Assembly: GCA_001769385.1 (NCBI GenBank)
Contig: MEPB01000109.1
Span: forward strand, 1-50,757
Direction: 5' to 3'
DNA from: Bacteroidetes bacterium RIFCSPLOWO2_12_FULL_35_15
GTDB taxonomy: Bacteria; Bacteroidota; Bacteroidia; 2-12-FULL-35-15
DNA: 50,757 bases
How positions within the stretch are numbered: position 1 is the stretch's first letter; each line of letters opens with the position of its first letter. The position numbers were made by a program, and so were the translations under genes. Below, piece by piece: positions 1-7,802 of this stretch. The notes under the pieces were generated by a model. The model was given only the letters and a program-made list of their open reading frames with translations, was not told the origin of the DNA and did no database searches.

Positions 1-48
1 TCGATACTCTTTATAGGTGTTTACAGCCCACCATCTTGAAAACAACAT

Positions 49-76
49 GCACATAAAACGCAAGCGTTTTATGTGC
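49..76. repeat. perfect 13-bp inverted repeat at the broken end of the flavin oxidoreductase gene
   Basis: Arms GCACATAAAACGC (49-61) and GCGTTTTATGTGC (64-76) are perfectly complementary around a 2-nt AA centre. Recognisable Old Yellow Enzyme coding sequence starts a few bases to the right, and the bases to the left (1-48) do not continue it in any frame. This could be the end of a small mobile repeat, a deletion scar, or a fold-back artefact near a contig end. The sequence alone does not decide between these. Confidence 0.8.
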
Positions 77-80
77 TTCT

Positions 81-665
81 TGGCACACTCAATTCTTAAG
101 CACAGCAACTAATCAACGTAAAGACAAATGGGGCGGATCATTCGAAAACAGAGCTCGTTTGATCAGAACCATTTTGAAAGAAACACGTGCAGCATTACCA
201 AAAGATTTCATTGTGGGTGTTAGATTATCACCTGAAGACAAAGGAACCTTCAAAGGAATCGATTTTGATGAAAGCCTGAAACTGGCTTCCTTGTTAGCTT
301 CCGAAGGAGCTGATTATATCCATGTTTCACCTTGGGACTCATTTAAGAAACCGGAAAAATATATAAACGGATCAAAAACCATCATTGAATATTTCAGAGA
401 TAAAATTCCTGCCCCGGTTCCAATCATTGTTGCAGGTGAAATCTGGACCGGACCCGATGCAGAAAAAGCACTAAGCCTTGAAGCCGACTTTGTTGCTTTA
501 GGAAAAGTAGCTATTGGAAATGCTGACTGGCCAACAAAAGCAAAAGATATTAATTATCAACCCTCTCGACCACCCTATTCTATTGACCATTTACAAAAAC
601 AAGAATTGGGAGAATCGTTTATTACCTATATGAAAGGATGGAAAGGTTTTGTTGTTTCCGAATAA
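81..665 (+). pseudogene. 3' part of an NADH:flavin oxidoreductase (Old Yellow Enzyme family) gene
   Basis: The frame reads FLSTATNQR, then KWGGSFENRARL, which is the conserved OYE segment after the substrate-binding loop. It continues through VGVRLSPED, a GADYIHVS strand and the phosphate-binding end of the TIM barrel (VPIIVAGEIWTGPDAEKAL...VALGKVAI). These are the C-terminal half motifs of FMN-dependent ene-reductases and 2,4-dienoyl-CoA reductase-like proteins. The N-terminal half, including the usual HGAHGYLL block, is absent: the frame meets a TAA at 54-56 and the sequence before about 80 does not resemble the family. An in-frame TTG at 159 is internal to the fold and is not a believable start. 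The gene is therefore 5'-truncated, either a real pseudogene or an assembly break. The family call is firm; the substrate is unknown. Confidence 0.8.
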
Positions 666-797
666 AATTATGCATCCTAATTCTCGACATATGTTCCATT
701 TGGCAAATTAAATCCCTACACGGCTAAATGACTACACGAACGGTAGGCTAATAACAAATTTAAACTGTATTTTTATCTTTCAAATTAATAGAAGATA

Positions 798-1463
798 ATG
801 ATTCGTTTAAATCAAGTTCATAAATCATATGCCATCGGTAGGAATAGAATGGAAGTTCTGAAAGGAATTGACATGCACATAAAAGAAGGTGAACTTGTTT
901 CGATCATGGGTTCATCAGGTTCCGGTAAATCAACGCTGCTAAATATTTTAGGAATCCTCGACAATTATGATTCAGGCGAATATCATCTGAATAATATTCT
1001 TATCCGCAATCTTTCTCAAACAAAAGCAGCACAATTAAGAAATAAATTTTTAGGGTTTGTTTTTCAATCTTTCAATTTACTTGCTTTTAAAAATGCAATT
1101 GAAAACGTAGCGCTACCATTATATTATCAAAAAGTAAGTCGCAAAGAAAGAAATAAAATTGCATTGGAATATTTGGATAAAGTTGGATTAAAAGACTGGG
1201 CACATCACCTGCCAAGTGAAATGAGCGGGGGTCAAAAACAACGTGTAGCCATTGCCCGCGCATTGATAGGGAAACCAAAAGTTATCTTTGCAGATGAACC
1301 AACCGGAGCACTTGATTCAGCAACATCATCCGAAGTGATGGCTATTTTTAAAGAAGTAAACAAACAAGGAATAACTGTTGTGATTGTTACACACGAACAT
1401 GATATCAGCGCCATGACCGATCGCATCATACGGTTGAAAGATGGTTTAATAATTAATGAATAA
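798..1463 (+). CDS. ABC transporter ATP-binding protein, MacB/LolD type
   Basis: This 221-residue nucleotide-binding subunit should power the two FtsX-type permeases encoded next to it. Walker A is GSSGSGKST at residues 38-46. A Q-loop (FQSFNLL) follows, then the ABC signature MSGGQKQR near 142, Walker B VIFADEP just after it, and a switch histidine in VTHEHD. The length and lack of extra domains fit the LolD/MacB/FtsE group of mechanotransmission exporters, which push substrates from the periplasm rather than across the inner membrane. The gene opens an apparent operon of ATPase, permease, permease and adaptor (798-5685). That operon is interrupted by repeats at 1486-1586 and by a GIY-YIG gene at 4214-4570. 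The substrate cannot be told; efflux of a lipophilic compound or lipoprotein traffic are both possible. Confidence 0.93.
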   Translation: MIRLNQVHKSYAIGRNRMEVLKGIDMHIKEGELVSIMGSSGSGKSTLLNILGILDNYDSGEYHLNNILIRNLSQTKAAQLRNKFLGFVFQSFNLLAFKNAIENVALPLYYQKVSRKERNKIALEYLDKVGLKDWAHHLPSEMSGGQKQRVAIARALIGKPKVIFADEPTGALDSATSSEVMAIFKEVNKQGITVVIVTHEHDISAMTDRIIRLKDGLIINE

Positions 1464-1485
1464 AGAAATTAGAATTGTGCTTATA

Positions 1486-1586
1486 CACTCCTTCGACAAA
1501 CTCAGGATGACAATGCACAGTAAAAAAACAACAACATTAAAACGCATTCAGTCTGAGTTTGTCGAAGACTATTAGGAAAACCAAAG
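1486..1586. repeat. dispersed inverted-repeat element (GIY-YIG-associated family), copy 1
   Basis: CTTCGACAAACTCA (1491-1504) is perfectly complementary to TGAGTTTGTCGAAG (1554-1567), with 49 bp between. The left arm continues as GGATGACAA. The right arm is followed by ACTATTAGGAAAACCAAAG. Both arms recur at 4140-4542 around the GIY-YIG gene, so this looks like a short relative of that element without the gene. It lies between the ABC ATPase and the first permease, where a hairpin could also affect read-through. From memory, CTTCGACAAGCTCAGGATGAC-like repeats are common between Bacteroidota genes. Confidence 0.75.
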
Positions 1587-1601
1587 TGATACAACAAACA
1601 A

Positions 1602-2834
1602 ATGTTTGATATAGACAAATGGCAAGAAATTTTTGGTACCATCAGCAAAAATAAGCTGAGGACTTTTCTTACTGCATTTAGTGTAGCATGGGGAATTTTT
1701 GTTCTAATAATTTTGCTAGGTGCAGGTAAAGGGTTGAGAAATGGTGCTGAAAAACAATTCATGAGCGATGCTGTGAATAGTTTAAATGTTGAATCAGGTG
1801 AAACGACAATGCCATACAACGGTTTAAAACCGGGAAGAACAATACAGCTTACGAACGAAGATTTTAATCTAATAAAAGAAAAAATAAATCACATTGAATA
1901 TTCCAGTGCATCTTACAGGGGACGAAGTGCAAATGTTTTAAGTTATAAAAATGAACATGCGGCATTCACAGTTCGTCCTGTTATGCCTGATCATTGTTTC
2001 TTGGAAAATGCACAAACACTCGAAGGCCGGTTCATTAACCAAATTGATATTCGGGAGTATCGGAAAGTTTGTACTATAAGCGTTCCTGTTAAAGAAGCTT
2101 TATTTAAAAATGAAGAAGATCCTTTAAATAAATTTATTGACGTTGGTGGAATTCCTTTTAAAGTAGTTGGTGTTTTTACTGATCCTGGGAATGGTGATAA
2201 CAACAGGATCTATATTCCTGTTACAACTGCTCAGCGAGCATACAACGGGAAAAACAATATAGATAACATCTGGTCAAGTATTGATAAAGGCGGACTCGAA
2301 AATAGTGAAGCAATTGTAAACAATGTCAGAACAATACTTGCAGCGAAACATAATTTTAATCCTGCCGATATTAGTGCTATTCGAATTGAAAACTGGTCAG
2401 ATAATTATGTACGGATCATGAATATGCTGGATGGAATAAAAATATTTATATGGATAATAGGCATTTTCACATTGATAGCAGGTGTTGTTGGTGTTAGTAA
2501 TATCATGATGATCATCGTAAAGGAACGAACTAAAGAAATTGGAATTCGCAAAGCAATTGGCGCAACCCCATCCTCCATCGTTATGTTAATAGTTCAGGAA
2601 GCCATTTTTATTACTGCAATTGCAGGATATGTTGGGTTGGTTATTGGAGTCGGGGTTTTACAATTAATAAATATGGCAGGGGTTGAAGGAGATTTTTTTC
2701 ATCGGCCGGAAGTAGATTTTAATGTTGCAATTTCTGCTACCTTATTAATTATAGTTTCAGGAGCATTGGCTGGATTGTTTCCTGCATTAAAAGCAGCAAA
2801 AGTACAACCGGTTGAAGCATTAAGAAGTGAATAA
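1602..2834 (+). CDS. ABC transporter permease, MacB family (first of two)
   Basis: This 410-residue permease has the MacB layout: one N-terminal membrane helix (AFSVAWGIFVLIILLGAG), a large periplasmic MacB_PCD-type domain (about residues 50-265), then three C-terminal FtsX helices. The coupling segment VKERTKEIGIRKAIGA is typical of FtsX permeases and contacts the ATPase. The gene starts with MFDIDKWQEIF and shares this start with the next gene (MFDIDNWQEIF), so the two permeases arose by tandem duplication. The spacing to the second permease is 3 bp, which indicates a shared transcript. The pair probably forms a heterodimer. Classic MacB carries ATPase and permease on one chain; here they are separate, as in many Bacteroidota. 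Confidence 0.92.
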   Translation: MFDIDKWQEIFGTISKNKLRTFLTAFSVAWGIFVLIILLGAGKGLRNGAEKQFMSDAVNSLNVESGETTMPYNGLKPGRTIQLTNEDFNLIKEKINHIEYSSASYRGRSANVLSYKNEHAAFTVRPVMPDHCFLENAQTLEGRFINQIDIREYRKVCTISVPVKEALFKNEEDPLNKFIDVGGIPFKVVGVFTDPGNGDNNRIYIPVTTAQRAYNGKNNIDNIWSSIDKGGLENSEAIVNNVRTILAAKHNFNPADISAIRIENWSDNYVRIMNMLDGIKIFIWIIGIFTLIAGVVGVSNIMMIIVKERTKEIGIRKAIGATPSSIVMLIVQEAIFITAIAGYVGLVIGVGVLQLINMAGVEGDFFHRPEVDFNVAISATLLIIVSGALAGLFPALKAAKVQPVEALRSE

Positions 2835-2837
2835 AAT

Positions 2838-4088
2838 ATGTTTGATATAGACAACTGGCAGGAAATTTTTGCAACCATTAAAAAAAATAAGTTGCGCACT
2901 TTTCTTACATCTTTAGGTGTAGGCTGGGGAATATTTATGCTCGTGATAATGCTCGGTGCTGGTAATGGATTAAAAAATGGGGTGATGCAGGATTTCAAAG
3001 GAACAGCTACCAATAGTTTTTTTATGTGGACACAAAAAACTACCAAAGCATACAAAGGCATGAAACCCGGGCGCAACTTTAATTTCAACAATGGCGATGT
3101 AAAGGCTCTTTCTCAAATCAAGGAATTATCCATTGTGTCACCACAAAATCAATTAGGTGGATATCAAGGTGGGAATAATGTGATCAGGGGATTAAAGACT
3201 GGAAATTTTGAAGTCGGAGGAGTTTATCCAAACATAAAGGATATTCAGGAAATCAAAATTGTGGAAGGCAGATTTTTGAATGAAAATGATATTCGTGAAA
3301 AAAGAAAAGTATGCGTCATCGGTTCACGTGTAAAAGAAGTATTATTTAAAGCGGATGAAAATCCTATTGGAGATTATATTCAGATTAATGGTGTCTATTT
3401 TAAAGTGATCGGCCTTACAAAACCTTCCGGAAACGGAAATGATGCGCGTGAACAATCTCAAAAGATTCAGGTACCGTTTTCAACTTTTCAAAATGCATTT
3501 AATTATGGAGATGTTGTTGGGTGGTTTGCAATTGCATCACGTAAAGATATTCCTGCATCTGTTGCCGAAGAAAAAGTAATGGCCCTTATAAAAGAAAGAC
3601 ATAAAATTTCACCTGATGATAAATTGGCAATCGGGCACTGGAACATGGAAGTACAGTATAATAAAATGAATGGATTGTTTACAGGTATTAACGGATTGAT
3701 TTGGTTTGTTGGTATTGGAACACTCATTGCCGGAGTGATTGGAATAAGTAATATCATGCTGATCGTTGTAAAAGAACGCACAAAAGAAATTGGAGTGAAA
3801 CGTGCATTGGGGGCTATACCGAGTTTAGTGGTCGGACAAATAATTCTGGAGTCGGTTTTTTTAACATTGGTGGCAGGTTATTTTGGATTGGTATCCGGAG
3901 TGCTTTTATTAGAAGGAATAAATTCAATGTTAGGGGACAGCATTGAAATGTTTAAAAACCCAACAGTTGATTTGAATGTTGCTCTTTTTTCGTTAAGCGT
4001 ATTAGTTGTTTCCGGAGCTTTTGCAGGATTAATTCCTGCATACAGAGCGGTTTCCGTTCATCCGGTAGAAGCTTTACGAGCAGAATAA
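2838..4088 (+). CDS. ABC transporter permease, MacB family (second of two)
   Basis: This 416-residue paralogue of the preceding permease has the same topology: N-terminal helix (LGVGWGIFMLVIMLGAG), a periplasmic domain of about 210 residues, and three C-terminal helices. The coupling motif VKERTKEIGVKRALGA is in the FtsX domain, and the chain ends HPVEALRAE, a common MacB-permease ending. It starts 3 bp after the first permease. An adaptor gene follows at 4576, but a GIY-YIG gene bracketed by repeats now lies between them. The different periplasmic domains of the two permeases suggest an asymmetric periplasmic crown. The substrate is unknown. Confidence 0.92.
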   Translation: MFDIDNWQEIFATIKKNKLRTFLTSLGVGWGIFMLVIMLGAGNGLKNGVMQDFKGTATNSFFMWTQKTTKAYKGMKPGRNFNFNNGDVKALSQIKELSIVSPQNQLGGYQGGNNVIRGLKTGNFEVGGVYPNIKDIQEIKIVEGRFLNENDIREKRKVCVIGSRVKEVLFKADENPIGDYIQINGVYFKVIGLTKPSGNGNDAREQSQKIQVPFSTFQNAFNYGDVVGWFAIASRKDIPASVAEEKVMALIKERHKISPDDKLAIGHWNMEVQYNKMNGLFTGINGLIWFVGIGTLIAGVIGISNIMLIVVKERTKEIGVKRALGAIPSLVVGQIILESVFLTLVAGYFGLVSGVLLLEGINSMLGDSIEMFKNPTVDLNVALFSLSVLVVSGAFAGLIPAYRAVSVHPVEALRAE

Positions 4089-4139
4089 AATTTATTACAT
4101 AAGAAGGACAAATTTTAAACAAGATTCAATTAAATGCTC

Positions 4140-4542
4140 GTCAGTCTGAGGAAGCCTGTGGTGAGCTTTTGTCGAACCATCGAAGACTGATAGGAAAGCC
4201 AAGAAAGAAAGCAATGAAAGCAATGTATATATATTTACTTAAATGTTCTGACAACTCATACTACATTGGCGTAACCAATAATTTAGAAAGAAGATTATTA
4301 GAGCATAACGAAGGAATAAATATTAATTGCTATACATTTTCACGAAGACCAATTAAACTTGTTTTTTCTGAACTATTCGACAATGCTAAAAAAGCAATTG
4401 CATTTGAGAAAAAAATAAAAGGATGGTCACGAAAAAAGAAAGAAGCTTTAACAAATAATGATTGGCATTTATTGCCAGAATTATCAAAATCATTTGCAAA
4501 TAAAGCTAACGCACTCCTTCGACAAACTCAGGATGACAACAC
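4140..4542. mobile_element. GIY-YIG gene bracketed by inverted dispersed repeats
   Basis: The left end (about 4142-4192) carries GTCTGAG and GTCGAACCATCGAAGACTGATAGGAAAGCCAA. The right end (4511-4542) carries CACTCCTTCGACAAACTCAGGATGAC in the opposite sense. The same two sequence types occur as a short pair at 1486-1586. The bracketed gene encodes a small GIY-YIG nuclease and its last codons run into the right repeat. The unit splits permease 2 from its adaptor, so it probably arrived after the exporter operon formed. Calling it mobile is inference; no target-site duplication was identified. Confidence 0.5.
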
Positions 4543-4570
4543 ACTTAATATAAATTTGTTAAAAAAATAA
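4214..4570 (+). CDS. GIY-YIG nuclease domain protein
   Basis: This is a small protein (118 residues from the ATG at 4214; the ATG at 4223 is equally possible). It has the UvrC-like GIY-YIG core: YIYLLKCSDNSYYIGVTNNLERRLLEHNEG, with the two tyrosine-containing strands, the catalytic Arg in NLERRL and an aligned EH. The helix AIAFEKKIKGWSRKKKEAL carries the conserved Glu expected for metal binding. Single-domain proteins of this group are abundant in Bacteroidota and their role is poorly defined. Reading further upstream to a TTG at 4169 would translate the left repeat, so I reject that start. The last ~15 codons (LLRQTQDDN...) are translated repeat sequence, indicating that the repeat has been captured as the gene's 3' end. 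It lies inside the ABC exporter operon but has no evident link to export. Confidence 0.88.
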   Translation: MKAMYIYLLKCSDNSYYIGVTNNLERRLLEHNEGININCYTFSRRPIKLVFSELFDNAKKAIAFEKKIKGWSRKKKEALTNNDWHLLPELSKSFANKANALLRQTQDDNTLNINLLKK

Positions 4571-4575
4571 TAATT

Positions 4576-5685
4576 ATGATTCGTAAAATTTTAAAAATCA
4601 GTTTACTAATACTATTGTTAAGCGTTTTCGTCTGGACAATTTATTTTTTATATTCTAAATCAGCTCAACCACCGGTTGTATTTCAAACTATTGCACCGTT
4701 TGATACAACCATTATTAAAAAAACAGTTGCTACCGGAAGTGTTATTCCCCGCAGGGAAGTAAATATGAAATCACAAGTTTCCGGTATCATTGAAAAATTA
4801 TATGTTATTGCCGGACAAGAAATTAAAACCGGTGATGTGATCGCAAAAGTGAAGATCATTCCCAATATGATCAATCTTGCAAATGCTGAAAACAGAGTTA
4901 ATCAGGCAAAAATAAATTTTGATAATTCACAAACTGAATATGATAGAAATGAAAGTTTGCTAAAACAAAATGTTATTGCAAAAGCCGATTTTCAGCCTTA
5001 CGAATTAAAATTAAAATCTGCAAAAGAAGAATTAGATGCAGCGGAAAACAATTTGCAACTGATAAAGGAAGGGGTAACTAAATCGGCCGGACAAGCCACC
5101 AACACGCTAATTCGCTCAACCATAACGGGAATGGTGTTGGATGTTCCCATGAAAGAAGGAAGCAGTGTGATCGAAAGCAATACCTTTAATGAAGGAACTA
5201 CCATTGCATCTGTTGCTGATATGGGTGAAATGATCTTTGAAGGAAAAGTAGATGAAAGTGAAGTAGGAAAAATACATGAAGGAATGGATTTGATCCTTAC
5301 TATTGGCGCTATAGATAAAGAAAGCTTTTCAGCCAAGTTAGAATACATTGCACCAAAAGGTGTTACTGAAAATGGTGCCATCCAATTTCTGATCCGTGCG
5401 GCACTGGCAAAAAACAACGGGAGTTTTCTTCGCGCAGGATATAGCGCGAATGCAGATATAATACTTGCAAAAAAAGACAAAGTGTTTTCTATTCCTGAAA
5501 ATGTTTTGAAATTCGAAAAGGAAAAAACATTTGTCGAAATTGAAACCAGCAAAAATGTTTTTGAAAAAAGATACATTACCACAGGTTTGTCTGACGGGCT
5601 CAATATTGAAGTAGTAGATGGTCTTAAAAAAACAGATCGTATCAAAGTTCCGCAAATGGATAATATGCCCGGCAAAGAAGCGTAA
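4576..5685 (+). CDS. periplasmic adaptor (membrane fusion) protein of the ABC exporter
   Basis: This 369-residue HlyD/MacA-like adaptor would bridge the inner-membrane ABC complex and an outer-membrane TolC channel. It has one N-terminal membrane helix (about 7-27). The first lipoyl half-motif follows (GSVIPRREVNMKSQVSGIIEKLYV, near 55-80), then a helical hairpin with a coiled-coil pattern (about 95-165). The second lipoyl half (STITGMVLDVPMKEGSSV), a beta-barrel domain and a membrane-proximal domain complete it. Compared with RND adaptors the hairpin is short. It belongs with the ATPase and two permeases upstream, though the repeat-bracketed GIY-YIG gene now intervenes and ends only 5 bp before this start. 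No TolC gene is in this operon; the nearest is at 11204. Confidence 0.9.
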   Translation: MIRKILKISLLILLLSVFVWTIYFLYSKSAQPPVVFQTIAPFDTTIIKKTVATGSVIPRREVNMKSQVSGIIEKLYVIAGQEIKTGDVIAKVKIIPNMINLANAENRVNQAKINFDNSQTEYDRNESLLKQNVIAKADFQPYELKLKSAKEELDAAENNLQLIKEGVTKSAGQATNTLIRSTITGMVLDVPMKEGSSVIESNTFNEGTTIASVADMGEMIFEGKVDESEVGKIHEGMDLILTIGAIDKESFSAKLEYIAPKGVTENGAIQFLIRAALAKNNGSFLRAGYSANADIILAKKDKVFSIPENVLKFEKEKTFVEIETSKNVFEKRYITTGLSDGLNIEVVDGLKKTDRIKVPQMDNMPGKEA

Positions 5686-5803
5686 TATAATTGTATCGAT
5701 TAATTGGGTTGCAATTTTCCCCTTTTGACATACTAAAATTATTTGAAAGATTTTTTTCCTGTTGCAATTCTCCAATCTTTTGATTACAATTGCAAACTAC
5801 TCC

Positions 5804-7396
5804 ATGAAACGCATAAAAAAAATATGGGATTCCATTTCTAATATAGGAATTCTTGCTAATATAAGTACATCTGATAAAAAGCGCATTCTGCTTTTAAATC
5901 AAATGACTTTTACATCCATTGTTTTATCAATATTATTCATCCTGGTTTTTTCAAGTTTGAATTTTCCAAATACAATTACCATTCAACTTATATTTTTATT
6001 TTTCTACTTTTCTGTTCTTTATTTTTCATCACGAAGTTTTTTTAGGTTTTCAAAAGTGTTATTTATAGTTACACTTTTTACGCATGTTTTTGTTTTATGC
6101 TTACTTTTTGGTGAAGCCTCTCAAACACATTTATTATATATTCCGGCTGCCGTTATCCCAATTGTACTATATGATCTTAAACAAATTCAAATTAGTTTTT
6201 CGTTCATTTTTTTATCAATTGCGACTTTAGTATTTCTTTACCTGATCAATTTTTCCGCTTTTTTTTCGCTAACGTTATTACCAGACTTACTGGGAAAAAT
6301 ACGTCTCACTTTTATTATCACTGCAATAGTAGCAGAGATATTTGTGATTTATTCTTTAATTGCTAACTATGATAAAACGGAACGAAATTTAGATGAGAGC
6401 AACCTTCTTTTACAACAACAGCTGCAAGCTATTTTTGATAATTCATTTGATGCTCTGTTCCTGGTAAACTGGAAAGAGAGAAAAATTGTTAAAGCCAATA
6501 ATAGAGCTGTTGAACTATTTGAAGCGGAAAAAGAATGTGACTTCTATGGATTATATGGATTGGAATTTCATAAATCACCGAAAGAAAAAACGAATTATGA
6601 GGAAATGCGTAAATCATTAAAAGAAAAAGGCGTATTCGAAGAGGAGATTTTATATAAAACATTTAAAGGAAATGAATTTTGGGGAGCATTGGTCATACAG
6701 ATCATTTATATTTCAGGTATGCCATACCAGTCCATCCGCATTACAGATATTACACATCAAAAAAACATAAAAAAGCAAATACAGGACTCTCTTCATGAAA
6801 AAGAAATTTTGCTTTCCGAAATTCATCATCGGGTAAAAAATAATTTAGCCGTGATCAGCGGATTATTAGGGTTGCAATCTGCCTATGTGGAAGATGAAAA
6901 AGCCAAAATCTTGTTTGAAGATAGCCGTAACCGAATACACTCAATGGCTTTGATACACGATAAGTTATATCAACATGAAACTTTTGCCAAAATTGAATTT
7001 CAGGCGTATATTAACGATTTAATAGATCATATTAAATGATCCTATTTTTCAAAACAAACTAAGGTCAATTTCACGGTTACATGTAATGATATTTTTCTGG
7101 ATATTAAAACTGCTATCCCTTGTGGTTTGATATTAAATGAACTTATTACAAATGCTTGTAAACACGCGTTCAAAGACAGAACCGAAGGCGAAATTAAAAT
7201 TGTTTGTTCAAAAATGGGAGGAAATTTTACCTTAATGGTAAGCGACAATGGCGTTGGTTTTGATGGAGAAGAAGCATTAAAAAAGCCCAACTCTTTAGGC
7301 CTGACATTAATAAATGCCCTGACGGAACAGATCAACGGAAAGATAAAAACAACACTTCACAATGGAACAGCATATTACATTTCAATAGAAGTATAA
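5804..7396 (+). pseudogene. sensor histidine kinase (PAS, HisKA_2, HATPase) split by an in-frame TGA
   Basis: Read through, this is a 530-residue kinase. Six or so hydrophobic N-terminal helices (about 40-205) are followed by a PAS domain (about 215-320: AIFDNSFDALFLVN...) and a HisKA_2/HWE-like dimerisation helix with EIHHRVKNNL (phospho-acceptor most likely His342). The HATPase N-box is LILNELITNACKHAF and the G-box region is SDNGVGFDG. A TGA at 7037-7039 (codon 412) falls between the dimerisation helix and the ATPase. The downstream part stays in the same frame with no base shift, so one substitution or sequencing error explains it. The start is ATG 5804 rather than TTG 5762. The receiver protein 5 bp downstream is its likely partner. 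Without read-through the product would lack the ATPase domain. Confidence 0.85.
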
Positions 7397-7400
7397 ATTT

Positions 7401-7784
7401 ATGGCCAACATTTTAATTGTAGAAGACGAAGCAATCGTAGCACTGGAAAACAAAATGAATCTTAGTGCACTGGGACATAAGATATCAGCGATAACATCAT
7501 CAGCGGAAAATGCACTCATCGCTTTTCACGAAAAAACTCCCGACCTGATCTTACTGGATATTAAATTAAAAGGTACAATGGATGGAATTGAAGCAATACA
7601 TGAAATCCGAAAACACTCTCCCGTCCCTGTTATTTTTATTTCCGGAAATTCCGATACTAAAACATTACAACGTATAAGTGAAATTTCAAATGTCATTTAT
7701 TTACAAAAACCTATTTTGGTTGATGAATTAACAAATGCTGTAAATACTATGCTCAGCAAAGACTCTTCTGCGCTCACATTTTAG
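7401..7784 (+). CDS. single-domain response regulator (receiver only)
   Basis: This 127-residue CheY-like receiver has no output domain. The acidic pocket is E8-D9 (IVEDE), the phospho-acceptor is Asp53 (LLDIKLKG), the conserved Ser lies in VIFISGNSD, and the Lys-Pro pair is in YLQKPI. It starts 5 bp after the kinase gene, so the two should be co-transcribed and form a phosphorelay pair. HisKA_2 kinases are often paired with such stand-alone receivers, which pass phosphate on or bind a partner. If the kinase is dead, this protein may depend on another kinase. Confidence 0.92.
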   Translation: MANILIVEDEAIVALENKMNLSALGHKISAITSSAENALIAFHEKTPDLILLDIKLKGTMDGIEAIHEIRKHSPVPVIFISGNSDTKTLQRISEISNVIYLQKPILVDELTNAVNTMLSKDSSALTF

Positions 7785-7802
7785 TTTTATATCTGACAAA
7801 AA

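Noticed and set aside
4169-4213. Upstream TTG start of the GIY-YIG gene
   Set aside because: The extra codons are repeat DNA (RLIGKPRKK) and not part of the domain.
4998-5675. 225-residue minus-strand ORF
   Set aside because: It lies wholly opposite the adaptor gene, has no family signature and reads as a low-complexity Ser/Phe/Leu shadow.
7037-7039. TGA inside the histidine kinase as evidence of a changed genetic code (TGA as sense)
   Set aside because: TGA properly ends two other genes in ATGA overlaps (19267 and 42844), and I found no other in-frame TGA in the conserved genes.
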